From positions 186,001 to 250,000 of the forward strand of contig NZ_LMZQ01000013.1 in the NCBI RefSeq assembly GCF_001442625.1: a stretch of DNA of 64,000 bases. Reading direction: 5' to 3'. The position numbers and the translations under genes were made by a program. The stretch is from Pedobacter ginsenosidimutans (lineage in GTDB: Bacteria > Bacteroidota > Bacteroidia > Sphingobacteriales > Sphingobacteriaceae). Numbering within the stretch: position 1 is the first letter of the stretch; the number at the start of each line of letters is the position of its first letter. Shown piece after piece: positions 1 through 8,978 of the stretch. The notes beneath the pieces were generated by a model that was not told the DNA's origin, made no database searches, and saw only the letters and a program-made list of their open reading frames with translations.

Positions 1-861
1 AAAACAAAAATCACTCTAAAACACTCAAGAAACATCGTTATTCACGAATATCGTCAGGAAATTGCATTATAAGGTCAAATTATTAGAGATTTTAGCACTT
101 AGAACGATGAAAAAATATACAATTTAAACCTCTAAGATCAAATTTAAAGCAAGAAATCGAGGTTAAAAACCAGACTTGAAGTTGGATTAAGTCCACAATT
201 CATGGCGGCATTACCTGCATTTCAACTGCATCATATTCATCAGAACTGAGTAACAAACACGAAGAGCGAGAAGAAGTATCACCAAAATACGCCTCGAGCT
301 ATCGCCCAAAAATAAAGACATTTTGTCACAACAATCTAATCTCAGATATTGATAGCGATTTTGAATAACCAATTTGCGCCATGCATTTCGTTTCAAAACA
401 TTATAGACAGAACGCGATTTCTAAGCAGATTCTCGCATACTGAAAGTCAATTTTAAAGCCCATAATCCTGACCAAAATGCTAGCCATTCTTCCAGCATTA
501 AAAGCCAAAAAGTATCGATTAGAATTACAAAATCCAGTCGCATTTTAAGCCATTACCTGAGTCTGACCAAATTCTAAAAAACTATACAAAAATTAAAAAA
601 GGCAATAAAATTTTCGAAGAAAATCGATTAATAAGTGTAAATTAAATCAATAAAGTTAATGCGATTAAAAATATTGAGAGAAGCCTTAATCAACAGTAAA
701 ATTCATTAAAAAACAAAGGCGAAATCAACAAATTAAGAATTTATATAAAATTCATTAACATTTAAAAATCAATAACTTAAATAATTTTATATAAATTAAA
801 TATTCACAAATATCAACCCTTGCAAATTTTAAAAAACTAAATATTTTAGCAAAGAATTTAG
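1..861. other. AT-rich gene-free stretch
   Basis: I see no convincing gene here. The longest reading frame, on the minus strand around 211-396, has no recognisable motif or ribosome binding site. The last 300 bases are very rich in A and T and probably hold the promoter of the gene starting at 862, but I cannot place a clear TAnnTTTG box. Confidence 0.6.
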
Positions 862-3666
862 ATGAATTTAAACATATCAAACAAAATACTAATTATCAAG
901 TATTTAAGTGCAATTACTTTAAGCTTCACATCACTATCGGTTTTTGGACAGATTTTCAGCACTGCACAAAACCCACTTAGTGTAAAATGGAACTATATTT
1001 ATTCAGGTGGCTTTAAAATCATCTATCCGCAAGAACTGGAGAAAGAAGCCCAAAGAATGGCCAATACCCTACCCTTTATCTACCCTAAAATAGGTCTGGG
1101 TTTAAGGCAGCAAAAAACCGCTATTCCACTCCTACTCCAGAACCGGGGAACCGTGGCAAATGGCTTTGTTCAGCTCGCACCCAAGAAGTCTGAATTCTAT
1201 GCCACCCCACCTCAGTTTTTTGACAGCCAGGATTGGCTAAACAACCTCGCCGTTCACGAACTTCGACACATTGCCCAGTTTGACAAATTGACAGGAACAC
1301 AAGCACACCCCTTTCCTGAACTGGTTTACTTCGCTTACTTTGGCGCGGGTATTCCCACCTGGTTTTTCGAAGGCGACGCAGTGGTTAACGAAACCGCTCT
1401 GACTAATTCGGGCAGAGGCAGGCAGCCCAACTGGATCATGCCTTACCGGGCTTCAATTTTAGAAGGCAAAAAAATCTCTTATAGCAAAGCCTATTTCGGC
1501 TCGAACAAAGACGTAACTCCTGGCTACTATCAAACCGGATATTTGATGGTATCGGATATGAAAGAAAAATATGGGCAGTTCATTTCCGACAGTATACTTA
1601 GCGACATTAGAAAAAGACCAGTAAGGCCGTACCCCTTTTCACAGAGCTTAAAAAAATTCACAAAGCAAAACTCCAGAACATACTTTCTTTCCACCCAAAA
1701 CAAGCTTGCTGAAAAATGGAAAATACAGCAAGAAAAATCTGTTACAGAAAGCTATGAAAGCTTAAATAAAAAACCCGATTTAGCAACCGATTATTTCCTT
1801 CCTGTCCGGCTAAATAAAACCCAGGTTTTAACCCTAAAAGAAAGCAAGACAGATGCGCGATATTTCGTGATTATTAACGAGGATAAATCGGAGCAAAAGT
1901 TATTCGGAATTGGCTACCAGGAACAGCCTTGGTTTAGCTTAAAAAACGACCTTTTGGTTTGGGATGAAATACGCTACGATCCGCGCTACAAACAACGGAG
2001 TTACAGCGTAATCTGTTCATATAATCTGAAGACCAAAAAATTCAACAAATTAAGCAGTAAAAGCCGGCTCTTCTCTCCCAGCCTTTCTAACGATGGAAAG
2101 AAAATTATCGCTTCAAAAGTGGAGCTGAACAATCAGTTCAACCTGGTTGAGTTGGATGCAGGCTCGGGAAAAATTTTAAAGACCTATCCTAACCTTGAAA
2201 ACGAAATCCTGCAGATGCCTTCCTTTGATCAATCAGGAAATAAGATTGCTTATATCAGCGTAAATGAAAAAGGAAAAAGTTTATGGTTGATTGACGGAGA
2301 AAAAAAAATGCAATTGATTTCTAACAGCAGACAGCAGCTAAGCCGCCCGGTCTTTATTAACGACAAAATTGTTTTCAATGCGCACTTTAATGGGATCGAT
2401 AATATCTACAGCATAGACCCTGATTCGAAAAAAATAAATGCACTCAGCGCCTCCAAGTATGGGGCCTTTAACCCTAGCGAAACTGCCGATGGAAAAATCA
2501 TTTTTAACAACTATAAAATCAATGGCTACGAAATTGCGGAGAGCGTATTGACCGAAAAACCAGTTGGCGAAAACAACTTTGTGGATTTCTCCGCAGCTGC
2601 AGAAAAGCAGGAAAATGTAGGAAATGTTTTCGACAAGATTCCAGACAGCACCTACCAAGCCAAGCACTATCATCAGGCTTTAAATCTTTTCAGTTTTCAC
2701 AGCATCATCCCTGTAATCGACAACGAATATGTTTTCGGTCTGGAGCTGCAATCAAACAATCTGCTCAACACGATGGACTTTTATACGGGTGCAAAATACC
2801 ACCGCGATTTAAAACGTTTTGAGTACACAGCAGATATTAGCTATAAGGCACTTTTTCCTGTATTTAGTGTATTGTATCGCAATCGCCCGAAAAGAACGTT
2901 CTACAGAGCTAAAAACGCAGTACAACAAGGCGATTGGAGAGAGAACTACATCAAGCTTAATGCATCGGTTCCGCTATCGTTCAACATGCGCAATGAGAAC
3001 TATGCTTTTACCTTAAATGCAGCAACTAGTTTTACGCAAAGGTACATGCCAGAAAATATGCCAACCGGTTTTATACGCGAGCTTAAATTTCCGATGGAAT
3101 ACAATTTTACTTTCAACCACAGTGTACGCACTACCGAAAGAGATATTGCCCCCAGGTGGGCACAAGTGTTTAGGGCAACTTATAATCACCAACCCTTCGA
3201 TAAAAACTTAAAAGGAGAAATCTTAGCACTCGAAAGTTTCCTTTACTTTCCTGGCTTTGCTAAAAACCATTCCTTTCTGGCAAGCTTCAATTACCAGAAA
3301 GCAAGTGGTGTAAACCAATATGCCACTGAGATTGCAACCGTGTATGGATATAACAACATCTTAGCAAAAAACAAACTGCAGAACAGTCTACTTTTTAATT
3401 ACCGTTTTCCATTTGCCTTTCCCGATTGGGAGTTGGGTCCTTTCGCTTACGTGAGAAATTTTAGGGCAGGTTTATTTTGCCATTACGAGAACATTGGCAA
3501 GGGCACAACCTTTAACGATCCGAAAACTTATGGAGTAGAATTAAACACCAGTGTAAACCTTTTGCGCTATCAACCTGTTGTTGATTTAGGAGCGAGATTG
3601 GTTTTTGTTAATCAGATTTACAATCAAAATCCGATATTAGAGTTTTCATTTAATTATAGCTTTTAA
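862..3666 (+). CDS. Surface protein with HExxH peptidase-like domain, TolB-like propeller and C-terminal barrel
   Basis: The 934-residue product starts with a signal peptide (residues 1 to about 29, ending VFGQ). A gluzincin-type zinc site follows: HELRH at 132-136 and a downstream third-ligand motif, PTWFFEGDA, with Glu170. Residues of about 300-580 contain repeated D-x-S/N-G-K segments typical of TolB/WD40-like beta-propeller blades. The last 300 residues are rich in alternating aromatic and polar strands and end in FNYSF, as outer-membrane barrels do. I infer an outer-membrane protein with a periplasmic or surface metallopeptidase-like head. The substrate is unknown. The LapA-like gene follows after 3 bases, so the two are probably co-transcribed. 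The domain calls come from motifs only. Confidence 0.75.
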   Translation: MNLNISNKILIIKYLSAITLSFTSLSVFGQIFSTAQNPLSVKWNYIYSGGFKIIYPQELEKEAQRMANTLPFIYPKIGLGLRQQKTAIPLLLQNRGTVANGFVQLAPKKSEFYATPPQFFDSQDWLNNLAVHELRHIAQFDKLTGTQAHPFPELVYFAYFGAGIPTWFFEGDAVVNETALTNSGRGRQPNWIMPYRASILEGKKISYSKAYFGSNKDVTPGYYQTGYLMVSDMKEKYGQFISDSILSDIRKRPVRPYPFSQSLKKFTKQNSRTYFLSTQNKLAEKWKIQQEKSVTESYESLNKKPDLATDYFLPVRLNKTQVLTLKESKTDARYFVIINEDKSEQKLFGIGYQEQPWFSLKNDLLVWDEIRYDPRYKQRSYSVICSYNLKTKKFNKLSSKSRLFSPSLSNDGKKIIASKVELNNQFNLVELDAGSGKILKTYPNLENEILQMPSFDQSGNKIAYISVNEKGKSLWLIDGEKKMQLISNSRQQLSRPVFINDKIVFNAHFNGIDNIYSIDPDSKKINALSASKYGAFNPSETADGKIIFNNYKINGYEIAESVLTEKPVGENNFVDFSAAAEKQENVGNVFDKIPDSTYQAKHYHQALNLFSFHSIIPVIDNEYVFGLELQSNNLLNTMDFYTGAKYHRDLKRFEYTADISYKALFPVFSVLYRNRPKRTFYRAKNAVQQGDWRENYIKLNASVPLSFNMRNENYAFTLNAATSFTQRYMPENMPTGFIRELKFPMEYNFTFNHSVRTTERDIAPRWAQVFRATYNHQPFDKNLKGEILALESFLYFPGFAKNHSFLASFNYQKASGVNQYATEIATVYGYNNILAKNKLQNSLLFNYRFPFAFPDWELGPFAYVRNFRAGLFCHYENIGKGTTFNDPKTYGVELNTSVNLLRYQPVVDLGARLVFVNQIYNQNPILEFSFNYSF

Positions 3667-3669
3667 ACC

Positions 3670-3948
3670 ATGAGCGCAAAAACAATCTCCATCATTATCC
3701 TAACCGCATTACTTACCATATTTTTAATGGTGAATACCGAACCTGTTGATTTCGATTTCCTGGTTACGACTGTTCCAGTATCCAAACTTTTGGTTATCGG
3801 TATTTGCATCATCATCGGTTTTATCATCGGCTTCGTTGTTGGCCGTCCGCGGAAAACAGTGAGCAGTTATGATGATGAGATCGAAAGAAACCAACCGGTT
3901 TCGAATAAAAAAGAATTGAGCGACGAGGATAGGGATTATATTAGCTAA
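3670..3948 (+). CDS. LapA-domain small membrane protein
   Basis: This 92-residue protein has two hydrophobic segments (about 6-22 and 38-58). Between them lies the short N-T-E-P-V-D-F-D-F stretch typical of LapA/DUF1049 proteins, and a charged cytoplasmic tail follows GRPRK. LapA-type proteins in enterobacteria help lipopolysaccharide assembly, but that role is not shown for Bacteroidota homologues. The gene starts 3 bases after the upstream stop codon, so it is read from the same transcript. Confidence 0.75.
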   Translation: MSAKTISIIILTALLTIFLMVNTEPVDFDFLVTTVPVSKLLVIGICIIIGFIIGFVVGRPRKTVSSYDDEIERNQPVSNKKELSDEDRDYIS

Positions 3949-3995
3949 GAGTTAGGATTAGTAGGATTCTATGATCTGATACTCAATAGCAAAAT

Positions 3996-4080
3996 CGTCA
4001 TCTCGACTGGAACGCAGTGAAATGGAGAGATCTGCTTCGATAGATCTCTCGGCTTTGTTGCACTTCGCTCGAGATGACGG
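3996..4080. repeat. Palindromic intergenic repeat, ATGACG-ended (family B)
   Basis: The ends are inverted: CGTCATCTCG at the left and CGAGATGACG at the right. An inner palindrome is built on GAGAGATCT and AGATCTCTC. It lies about 50 bases after the LapA-like stop codon. Related copies are at 4561, 7604, 35406 and 53533. Confidence 0.8.
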
Positions 4081-4175
4081 CGACTTGGGATAGTGATCTT
4101 CTTAAACTTTCTGTCAATCACATTGGTTTTTATGCAATAGATTATTTATCGAAATGACGGGTATTTTTTTCGTAG

Positions 4176-4469
4176 TTAAAGTGCCGACATTATCTCACCA
4201 TATAACAACCCACTACCCCCACCATAGTGCTGGATAATTTTCAGGCCTGGCCTTAAGGCAAGAAGTTTATTTTTCAGTTCGGACTCTGATTCCTGATCGA
4301 TTCCATTTCCGAGTAAAACCAAGTCAATGTGCTGTTCTTTGCAAATGGAAATAGCCTCTTCATTTTTACAAACACACAAACCCTTCCATTCGGGCCTGGC
4401 ATTTAGCAATCGGTTCATTACTGCAGTAATTTCTGTATCCCGGCCAATATAAAGTATAGTAGTTTGCAT
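4176..4469 (-). CDS. Degenerate CheY-like receiver protein
   Basis: The 97-residue protein follows the beta-alpha pattern of a response-regulator receiver: TTILYIGRD for the first strand and HIDLVLLGNG for the third. At the phosphoacceptor position the usual DLVLLD reads DLVLLG, so the aspartate is missing. The lysine near the end is also not evident (QHYGGGSG). It is shorter than a full receiver (about 120 residues) and has no output domain. I infer a pseudo-receiver that cannot be phosphorylated in the usual way. No partner kinase is nearby. Confidence 0.5.
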   Translation of the reverse strand: MQTTILYIGRDTEITAVMNRLLNARPEWKGLCVCKNEEAISICKEQHIDLVLLGNGIDQESESELKNKLLALRPGLKIIQHYGGGSGLLYGEIMSAL

Positions 4470-4560
4470 AGTCTTAAGTTTAAAAATATATCAAAAAACA
4501 AATCGCCATTCCGACAGTACACCAATTTTCATCGGTAAGAAAAACTTGGTCTCTACTCCA

Positions 4561-4612
4561 AGATTTCTCCCCCAAAGGAGTTCCTTTGGAACACTTCTGT
4601 CGAAATGACGAT
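4561..4612. repeat. Half copy of palindromic repeat (family B)
   Basis: It carries AGATTTCTCC, a stretch with two overlapping CCAAAGGAG/CCTTTGGAA arms, and the terminal CGAAATGACG. It closely matches the right half of the copy at 7604-7707. It ends about 10 bases beyond the pirin stop codon, on the downstream side of that gene. Confidence 0.75.
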
Positions 4613-4621
4613 TCTTCTAAA

Positions 4622-5344
4622 TTAATTCAGTTCCATCGGAACGTCCATCAATAAAACCTCTGCATCTGCAGTATTGGCTTTAAAACTAATGCTGTCGGTA
4701 TCCCAAACGCCTAATCCATCTCTTTTGCTCAACACTTGTCCGTTTATGGTTACTTCGCCACTAATTACGAAAGCATAAACACCGTTTCCAGCTTTTTTTA
4801 TTTTGTATGCTGTTTCAAAACCTTCATCAAACTTACCCAGCGAGAACCAGGCATCCTGATGAATCCATACGCCAGCATCATCAGCGTTTGGCGATAAAAT
4901 CTGCTGAAAATTATTGTGCCTCGCTGCAACATCCAATGTTTGCTGATCGTAACGTGGTGTAACGTTTTTCTTGTTCGGGAACAACCAGATCTGCAATAAA
5001 TTTAACTGCTCATCCGCATTTGCGTTAAACTCGCTGTGGCTAACACCTGTTCCAGCACTCATTACCTGGATTTCTCCATTTTTAATTACTGCTGAATTAC
5101 CCATACTATCTTTGTGTGCAATTGCACCAGCCAATGGAATGGTAATAATTTCCATGTTATCGTGTGGGTGCGAGCCAAAGCCCATTCCACCATCAATACT
5201 GTCGTCATTTAAAACCCTTAAAACTCCGAAGTGCATCCTTTCTGGATTGTAGTAATTGGCAAAACTGAATGAATGGTGTGCATCTAACCAACCATGATTA
5301 GCATGACCGCGGGTGTTTTCTTTGTGCAAAATAAACTGTGACAT
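4622..5344 (-). CDS. Pirin family protein
   Basis: The 240-residue product is a bicupin of the pirin family. The metal-binding residues are visible as HPHDNME (His59, His61) and VSHSEF (His103, Glu105), and the opening LDAHHSFSFANYY motif is typical. Some pirins oxidise quercetin and others act as redox-sensing cofactors, so the exact role is open. I chose the ATG at 5344 because AAGAAAGGA lies just upstream. A longer in-frame start at 5395 is ruled out because a good promoter (5369-5396) overlies that extension. The gene stands alone. Confidence 0.9.
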   Translation of the reverse strand: MSQFILHKENTRGHANHGWLDAHHSFSFANYYNPERMHFGVLRVLNDDSIDGGMGFGSHPHDNMEIITIPLAGAIAHKDSMGNSAVIKNGEIQVMSAGTGVSHSEFNANADEQLNLLQIWLFPNKKNVTPRYDQQTLDVAARHNNFQQILSPNADDAGVWIHQDAWFSLGKFDEGFETAYKIKKAGNGVYAFVISGEVTINGQVLSKRDGLGVWDTDSISFKANTADAEVLLMDVPMELN

Positions 5345-5368
5345 AAATTTCCTTTCTTGTTTATGATA

Positions 5369-5396
5369 CAAATTTACAGCAGCGATGTTTACCAAA
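5369..5396 (-). promoter_or_regulatory. Bacteroidota-type promoter for the pirin gene
   Basis: Read on the minus strand, TTTG (5396-5393) is followed by 16 bases and then TAAATTTG (5376-5369), a full match to TAnnTTTG. Transcription would begin about 20 bases before the ATG at 5344. Confidence 0.65.
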
Positions 5397-5418
5397 CATT
5401 GATGTAGGGTAAGAAAGT

Positions 5419-6123
5419 TTAGCGCGAAGTGTTTAGCGTTGGGCGTTTAACATGCCTGGCAAGCACCGCATCGCTATTTAGCTCTCTCAAGGCATCTAAA
5501 GCTACCCAGTTTGCTTTTTTATTGTTTTGAGCCAGGATGTTGTTTGCGGTTTGGATGGCATGCTCATGCAGGAAAACATTTCGTTTGCCGATTTGCCTCA
5601 ATGCCCAGTTAATTGCCTTTTTAACAAAATTCCGGTTATCGTATGCTTCTCTTTCAATGATTGGAAGAAAACCCAGAAATGTTTCGTCGGGTTCTTTCTT
5701 GAGATGCGCGGCAGCCTCGGCCATCAGCACAAAACCGGTACGTTTTACAAATTCGGCTTCAGCTTTGGCAAACTCAAAAGCTTTCGACTTAAAATAAGGC
5801 GTTTTAACGAAAAGATTTCCACAAGCCTGGTCACATATATCCCAGGAACTAAAATCATTCGTCCATGCATTTATTTGCGCTTCTCCCACTTCTTTATAAT
5901 CACCTATAAAGGTTGCTAAAAGCCGGGCTTCATGAAATCCAGTCTCCCAAAGCAGTAAAGACAGTTCCTGGTTTTTACCAATCTGTTTGGCCAGCTTGCG
6001 GGTATTGGGCACACGAATACCAAAAGCTTTAGAAATATCGATCCCAAAATGAGCCATCTTTTTTAAATACTCAGGCTCACTGATGGATTTTAATTCAGAA
6101 AGGACAAAATCTAGATCATTCAT
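5419..6123 (-). CDS. DNA alkylation repair (AlkD-like HEAT-repeat) protein
   Basis: The 234-residue protein resembles the AlkD/AlkC-type DNA alkylation repair family, built of HEAT-like helical pairs. Typical features are the early AFGIRVPNTRKLAKQIGK segment, the SSWDICDQACGN motif, and the late RNFVKKAINWALRQIGKRN helix. Family members are DNA glycosylases that remove alkylated bases such as 3-methyladenine and 7-methylguanine. The gene lies 74 bases upstream of the pirin start, so it is unclear whether they share a transcript. I did not assign catalytic residues. Confidence 0.8.
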   Translation of the reverse strand: MNDLDFVLSELKSISEPEYLKKMAHFGIDISKAFGIRVPNTRKLAKQIGKNQELSLLLWETGFHEARLLATFIGDYKEVGEAQINAWTNDFSSWDICDQACGNLFVKTPYFKSKAFEFAKAEAEFVKRTGFVLMAEAAAHLKKEPDETFLGFLPIIEREAYDNRNFVKKAINWALRQIGKRNVFLHEHAIQTANNILAQNNKKANWVALDALRELNSDAVLARHVKRPTLNTSR

Positions 6124-6284
6124 AATAATACGAATTTAGTTTTTTTGAAAGACTTCCGAAGTCTAGACAAAACAATTTGGACTACTATAACATAACCAAT
6201 CCTTAACACCGTTTCGGTTTTAAGTTTACATCGATCTTTTAAACTTGTTTAAGTTTAACCATAACAATCAACCTTTTAAAACCC

Positions 6285-7541
6285 ATGCAAAAAAACGTCA
6301 TTTGGATGCTATTAGCGTCTTGCCTATTCACATTTTCCTGCAAAAAGAACAAATTATCTGAAGAGGAGGCCAGCACAACAAACCAAAAGAAAAATATGCT
6401 GATGGCTAACACTACAGTAGCCAGCGCTGCCGCAAGCGTAAATGCCTACACGAATACATCAAGCTACATCAGCACGGGTTTTTCATTTTTAAATCCAACA
6501 CAAATTGATAAAAACCGCCAGGCTATTGGCGGCAGTGCTTATACTGAAGTATATGGCTTTAACGTTCCTGAAGAAAACAGGGTAAGGGGTATCAGATGGA
6601 ATGAAGATGATGAAACTACGTCTATATGGCGCCCTCAGGGAATCGCTGGTTTCTCCAGAAATGGGGTACGTTACTTATTGGTAAGCTGGTATGCCAAAGA
6701 TGCTGCGGAGAGCAAAGGATCGAGAATAACCCTTATCGACATCAGCCCAAGTTCGAGTACTTATTTAACTTACAGACACATTTTACTGGTACAGCCTACA
6801 CTTCCAACCGGCACGCTAGATTATACGCAATATGGCACTTATGCGCCATTAAATGTACACGCAGGCGGCGTAGCTTACTTTAATGGTAAGGTTTATTTAA
6901 GCAGTACAAGTTTGGGCTTAAGGGTATTCGATTTAGACAAAATTATTGAAGTGACTACAGGAACAGGTACTGATAATAAGTGTGGCAAAGATGCCAGTGG
7001 AAATCTTTACGCTTTTAATTACAGATACATCCTTCCACAAATAGGTTATTATAAAATTAACGATGCAAGTCCTTTTTCAACCGTACAGGTAAATTACGAA
7101 AACAACCAATTATGGACAGGGCAATATTATGCCGGAAGTGCAGATGCATCGATTGTTCCCAAAATATTCGGATTCCCGATAAACACATCGGGAGAACTGC
7201 AGAATTCAGGTATACAAACAGTGATTCCAAAAAACAGCCTATTTACTTCAGATCATGCACATGGGATACAAGGTGTTTTTAGGAAAGGAAACAGGACCTG
7301 GCTTTCTTGCACCGGATCGCCTAGCGAATCTTACGGATCTACTGCCCGCTTAGCAAGATATACGGATGGTGATACCAATACCGTTCGATATAGATGGCCA
7401 TACGGCGCTGAATCGTTATATCTTGAAGCGCAATACGGATATTTATGGAGCTTAACAGAATTTGAACCCAATGCCGGAGCTCAAAATGGCAATCAGGTTA
7501 ACCGTTGTATATTTGCGGTAGATTTTTCAAAATACGAATAG
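6285..7541 (+). CDS. Secreted lipoprotein of unknown function
   Basis: The 418-residue product starts with a lipoprotein signal: a hydrophobic stretch, then FSC as the lipobox cysteine, followed by KKNK. The rest is rich in glycine, aromatic residues and short strands (for example GVRYLLVSWY, VHAGGVAYFNGKVYLSS, QYGYLWSLTEFEP), which suggests a beta-propeller-like fold. I do not recognise a named family or catalytic site. It is probably a periplasmic or surface lipoprotein. It is a single gene on its strand, flanked on both sides by minus-strand genes. Confidence 0.7.
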   Translation: MQKNVIWMLLASCLFTFSCKKNKLSEEEASTTNQKKNMLMANTTVASAAASVNAYTNTSSYISTGFSFLNPTQIDKNRQAIGGSAYTEVYGFNVPEENRVRGIRWNEDDETTSIWRPQGIAGFSRNGVRYLLVSWYAKDAAESKGSRITLIDISPSSSTYLTYRHILLVQPTLPTGTLDYTQYGTYAPLNVHAGGVAYFNGKVYLSSTSLGLRVFDLDKIIEVTTGTGTDNKCGKDASGNLYAFNYRYILPQIGYYKINDASPFSTVQVNYENNQLWTGQYYAGSADASIVPKIFGFPINTSGELQNSGIQTVIPKNSLFTSDHAHGIQGVFRKGNRTWLSCTGSPSESYGSTARLARYTDGDTNTVRYRWPYGAESLYLEAQYGYLWSLTEFEPNAGAQNGNQVNRCIFAVDFSKYE

Positions 7542-7603
7542 AAACCTTAATCAAATAAAAAGAGGCTATATCATCATTTTAAATCTATCTCGTTGAGAAA
7601 ATC

Positions 7604-7707
7604 CGTCATTTCGACTGAAGCGTAGCGAAATGGAGAAATCTTTTATCATAGTACAAAGATTTCTCCTCCGAAGGAGTTCCTTTGGAACACTACGGTCGAA
7701 ATGACGA
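7604..7707. repeat. Palindromic intergenic repeat, ATGACG-ended (family B)
   Basis: This is the longest copy of the family. It opens with CGTCATTTCGACTG and closes with GGTCGAAATGACGA, and has AGAAATCTTT and AAAGATTTCT as inner arms. It ends 9 bases from the metZ stop codon and could form a strong hairpin in that transcript's 3' end. Confidence 0.8.
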
Positions 7708-7716
7708 TATCATCCT

Positions 7717-8883
7717 TTAAGCCAGTGCCTGCTCAATATCAGCTAAAATATCGTTGATATGCTCCAAACCAATTGATAAACGGATGGACCCTTGCTCAAT
7801 ACCAACTTCATTACGTTGTTCTTCGGTAAGTTTGCTGTGTGTACTGGTAGCAGGATGTGTTGCAATAGAACGCGTATCAGCTAAATTTGCGGAGATAGAG
7901 AACATTTGCAGACCGTCCATAAACTTGCGTGCAGCATCTATACCGCCTTCAACCACAATGGTTACAATGCCGCCACCCTGTTTCATTTGCTTTTTGGCAA
8001 TATCGTACTGTGGGTGCGATGGTAAAAAAGGATACTTTACCAGTTTAATTTTCGGGTGTTTTTCTAAATATTCTGCAACTTTTAATGCATTTTCACAATG
8101 ACGGTCCATACGGATGGCCAAAGTTTCTAAACTTTTAGATAAAATCCATGCGTTAAAAGGCGATAACGCCGGTCCGCTGTGACGGGCAAAAGCAATTACA
8201 TCTGCAATTAAATCTTTAGTCCCTAAAATAACGCCCCCCAATACTCTTCCTTGTCCATCAATATATTTGGTAGCCGAGTGGATCGAAATGTGTGCACCAT
8301 ACTTAATCGGCTGTTGCAGATATGGTGTGGCAAAACAATTATCAATAACCAGTAATACATTGTGTTTTTTAGCCAGATCGCCCAAAAATTCAAGATCGAT
8401 AATGTCGATACCTGGATTAGATGGCGTTTCTACAAAAATCATTTTGGTATTAGGTTTAATCAAAGCTTCCCAATCCTGTGGTTTATCCAGGTCGGCATAA
8501 TCGAAAGTTACACCCCAGTTAGAAAAAACATTGGTCAATAATTGATGGGTAGAACCAAAAACCGATCTGCTCGAAACCAGGTGGTCGCCATTTTTCAAAA
8601 ACGCGCCAAATGTAGTGAAAATCGCAGCCATACCTGTAGCTGTGGCGAAACCATCTTCAGCCCCTTCTAAAAGGCACATTTTTTCGATAAATTCTGATGT
8701 ATTTGGATTTGAATAACGGCTATATACATTCCCCTCTTTTTCGTTAGCAAACAAAGCACGCATTTCTTCCGCATCTTCAAATTTATAACTCGAAGTAAGG
8801 TAAATTGGCGACGAATGTTCTTTGTGCAAACTGCGTTCGGTTTGAGTGCGTATAGCTATGGTTTCAAAATTTTCGGATTTCAT
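7717..8883 (-). CDS. metZ: O-succinylhomoserine sulfhydrylase-like PLP enzyme
   Basis: The 388-residue product belongs to the Cys/Met-metabolism PLP family. It shows YSRYSNPN (54-61) and the PLP lysine Lys206 in SATKYIDGQG. The C-terminal substrate region contains TRSIATHPATSTHSKL. The SYKF-DAEEMRALF start and overall length fit MetZ-type sulfhydrylases, which make homocysteine from O-succinylhomoserine (or the acetyl form) and sulfide. I chose the ATG at 8883. The upstream in-frame extension consists only of the 21-base tandem repeat at 8906-8947. Cystathionine gamma-synthase or lyase activity cannot be excluded from sequence. Confidence 0.85.
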   Translation of the reverse strand: MKSENFETIAIRTQTERSLHKEHSSPIYLTSSYKFEDAEEMRALFANEKEGNVYSRYSNPNTSEFIEKMCLLEGAEDGFATATGMAAIFTTFGAFLKNGDHLVSSRSVFGSTHQLLTNVFSNWGVTFDYADLDKPQDWEALIKPNTKMIFVETPSNPGIDIIDLEFLGDLAKKHNVLLVIDNCFATPYLQQPIKYGAHISIHSATKYIDGQGRVLGGVILGTKDLIADVIAFARHSGPALSPFNAWILSKSLETLAIRMDRHCENALKVAEYLEKHPKIKLVKYPFLPSHPQYDIAKKQMKQGGGIVTIVVEGGIDAARKFMDGLQMFSISANLADTRSIATHPATSTHSKLTEEQRNEVGIEQGSIRLSIGLEHINDILADIEQALA

Positions 8884-8905
8884 TGTATTGTTAGATATAA
8901 GTATT

Positions 8906-8947
8906 GAGATGTGAGACATGAGATTTGAGATGTGGGACATAAGATTT
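8906..8947. repeat. Tandem 21-base repeat, two units
   Basis: Two adjacent 21-base units beginning GAGATGTG and ending AGATTT differ at two positions (8906-8926 and 8927-8947), and the start of a third unit follows. They lie in the metZ leader. Since 21 is a multiple of three, they stay open in frame and mimic a repeated seven-residue N-terminal extension. Confidence 0.85.
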
Positions 8948-8978
8948 GAGACCTTAAACCCTTTACCCTACACCTATT

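Noticed and set aside
211-396. Minus-strand frame of 61 codons in the first spacer
   Set aside because: No ribosome binding site, motif or plausible composition; it lies in AT-rich spacer.
2338-2673. Long antisense frame inside the large surface-protein gene
   Set aside because: It mirrors the codon pattern of the clear gene on the other strand and has no motif.
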